Assembly: GCA_902797565.1 (NCBI GenBank)
Contig: CADBTO010000409.1
Location: 1-6,753, forward strand
Reading direction: 5' to 3'
From: an uncultured Lachnospiraceae bacterium
GTDB lineage: Bacteria > Bacillota > Clostridia > Lachnospirales > Lachnospiraceae
DNA length: 6,753 nucleotides
Below are positions 6,199 through 6,753 of the stretch, in pieces; position 1 is the stretch's first letter; every line of letters begins with the position of its first letter. A program made the position numbers and the translations under genes. The notes under the pieces were generated by a model. It did not search any database, had not been told where the DNA came from, and was given only the letters and a program-made list of their open reading frames with translations.

Positions 6199-6411
6199 GA
6201 CAAACTCCGACTGTGCGTTGATCGTCAGGCAATGGTGCGATGCAGAGCAGAGCGGGAGCATCGCGCCATGCCATGGGAAGGTGCCTATGAGCAGGCGAGC
6301 CTGCGAAAAGGCACCTTGGTTGCGGGTGAAGAAAAGCACACAAAGGAGTTTTAGATAGAGGCAGCGCGCAGCGAAGCTGCGAGGGCTGCACGCAGCTAAG
6401 GGGAGTTTATC
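6186..6411 (+). other. Structured intergenic region between telA and tyrS
   Basis: These 226 nt hold no recognised gene but are packed with inverted repeats. Hairpin 2 (6228-6272) has 15 bp with one bulged A: GGC(A)ATGGTGCGATGC against GCATCGCGCCATGCC. Hairpin 3 (6278-6317) has outer arms AAGGTGCC/GGCACCTT, an inner stem GCAGG/CCTGC capped by CGAG, and a symmetric internal loop TATGA/GAAAA that can form tandem G·A pairs. At 6367-6396 two stems compete for the same GCTGCG. No terminator U-tract, T-box motif or clear promoter is seen. The region could be an RNA leader of tyrS, a dispersed repeat element, or both. Confidence 0.6.
6385..6400 (+). repeat. 16-bp direct repeat, copy 2
   Basis: This is an exact copy of GCTGCACGCAGCTAAG from the telA 3' end. 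In the frame that starts at 6355, the surrounding sequence reads I-EAARS-EAAR-AARS-stop (6355-6399), echoing the telA C-terminus (M-EAARS-stop). Its last AAG forms the start of the tyrS ribosome binding site AAGGGGAG (6398-6405). Confidence 0.9.
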
Positions 6412-6753
6412 ATGCAGATTTATGATGAGTTGGTGGCGCGGGGGCTGATTGCCCAGGTCACGGATGAGAAAGAGATCAGGGAGCTGGTCAATAACGGCAG
6501 GGCGACCTTTTACAGCGGGTTTGACCCGACAGCGGATTCCCTGCATGTGGGGCACTTTATGGCACTTTGCCTGATGAAGCGGCTCCAGATGGCGGGGAAC
6601 AAGCCGATTGCGCTTTTGGGCGGCGGAACCGGCCATATCGGAGATCCATCCGGCAGGACAGATCTTCGGAAGATGCTTACGAAAGAACAGATTGACCATA
6701 ATATCGAATGCTTCAAAGAACAGATGAGCCGATTTATCGACTTTTCGGATGGA
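6412..6753 (+). CDS. tyrS: Tyrosyl-tRNA synthetase, N-terminal part (cut by the window end)
   Basis: This is a class I aminoacyl-tRNA synthetase that charges tRNA-Tyr with tyrosine using ATP. The first 114 residues are present and open to the window edge; full-length bacterial TyrS is about 400-420 aa. The sequence shows [16 protein letters not shown] (residues 33-48), which holds the tyrosine-binding Y34 and the HIGH-type ATP signature HVGH (45-48). It is followed by [15 protein letters not shown] (68-82), typical of bacterial TyrS. ATG 6412 is preceded by AAGGGGAG (6398-6405) at 6-nt spacing. It lies downstream of the structured region and has no visible T-box, although many Firmicute tyrS genes are T-box controlled. 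The gene may rely on read-through from telA or on a promoter I cannot identify. Confidence 0.97.
   Translation, partial: MQIYDELVARGLIAQVTDEKEIRELVNNGRATFYSGFDPTADSLHVGHFMALCLMKRLQMAGNKPIALLGGGTGHIGDPSGRTDLRKMLTKEQIDHNIECFKEQMSRFIDFSDG

Noticed and set aside
4461..6203. 580-codon open frame on the minus strand covering all of telA
   Set aside because: Its sequence is a run of Leu/Arg/Ile repeats produced by reading the GYGQ/GYPQ codons backwards. It has no family resemblance, and telA on the + strand has a ribosome binding site and a recognised domain.
6186..6411. T-box riboswitch ahead of tyrS
   Set aside because: The T-box core sequence is not present, and no terminator with a U-tract precedes tyrS. 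The hairpins here have a different layout.
6163..6699. 178-codon minus-strand frame across the telA-tyrS spacer and the tyrS start
   Set aside because: It overlaps the conserved HVGH region of tyrS in antisense and has no plausible product. Openness in the spacer reflects its GC-rich repeats.

Overview
The window looks like chromosomal DNA from a Clostridia-type Firmicute, most likely a Lachnospiraceae-like gut anaerobe. This is inferred from moderate GC content, tRNA genes without an encoded CCA end, strong AGGAGG-type ribosome binding sites, and an xpaC-telA gene pair of the Firmicutes type. No marker gene allows a firm species call. Every protein gene is on the + strand.

Layout. Positions 1-200 hold the end of a tRNA cluster: a 5'-truncated tRNA-Ser(GCU) and a complete tRNA-Cys(GCA), with a 10-bp inverted repeat between them. 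A very strong intrinsic terminator (222-255) closes the cluster. A 130-nt leader follows, then trpE-trpG-trpF (386-3098). These encode both subunits of anthranilate synthase and phosphoribosylanthranilate isomerase, and they are joined by ATGA-type overlaps. No trpD, trpC, trpB or trpA follows. Instead, 22 nt after trpF, comes a two-gene unit: an XpaC-family membrane protein (3121-4464) and a TelA-family protein (4485-6185). The TelA protein carries a striking Gly/Tyr/Gln/Pro repeat tail at its N-terminus, encoded by a nearly identical 54-bp tandem repeat.

Between telA and the next gene is a 226-nt intergenic region of unusually dense predicted RNA structure. It has a 13-bp hairpin with the telA stop codon as its loop, a 15-bp bulged hairpin, a compound hairpin with a GA-rich internal loop, and a pair of mutually exclusive GCAGC/GCTGC stems. 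A 16-bp direct repeat bounds it. It ends at the ribosome binding site of tyrS (6412 onward), which runs off the window.

Working together: trpE/G make anthranilate from chorismate and trpF acts two steps later. The intervening phosphoribosyltransferase (trpD) and the later enzymes must lie elsewhere or be absent. XpaC and TelA are a conserved pair (as xpaC-yaaN in Bacillus subtilis), linked by name to toxic-anion resistance and probably envelope-associated. Their placement in the same apparent transcript as trp genes is probably a chromosomal arrangement rather than a pathway link. The most novel items are the structured telA-tyrS spacer and the repeat tail of TelA.
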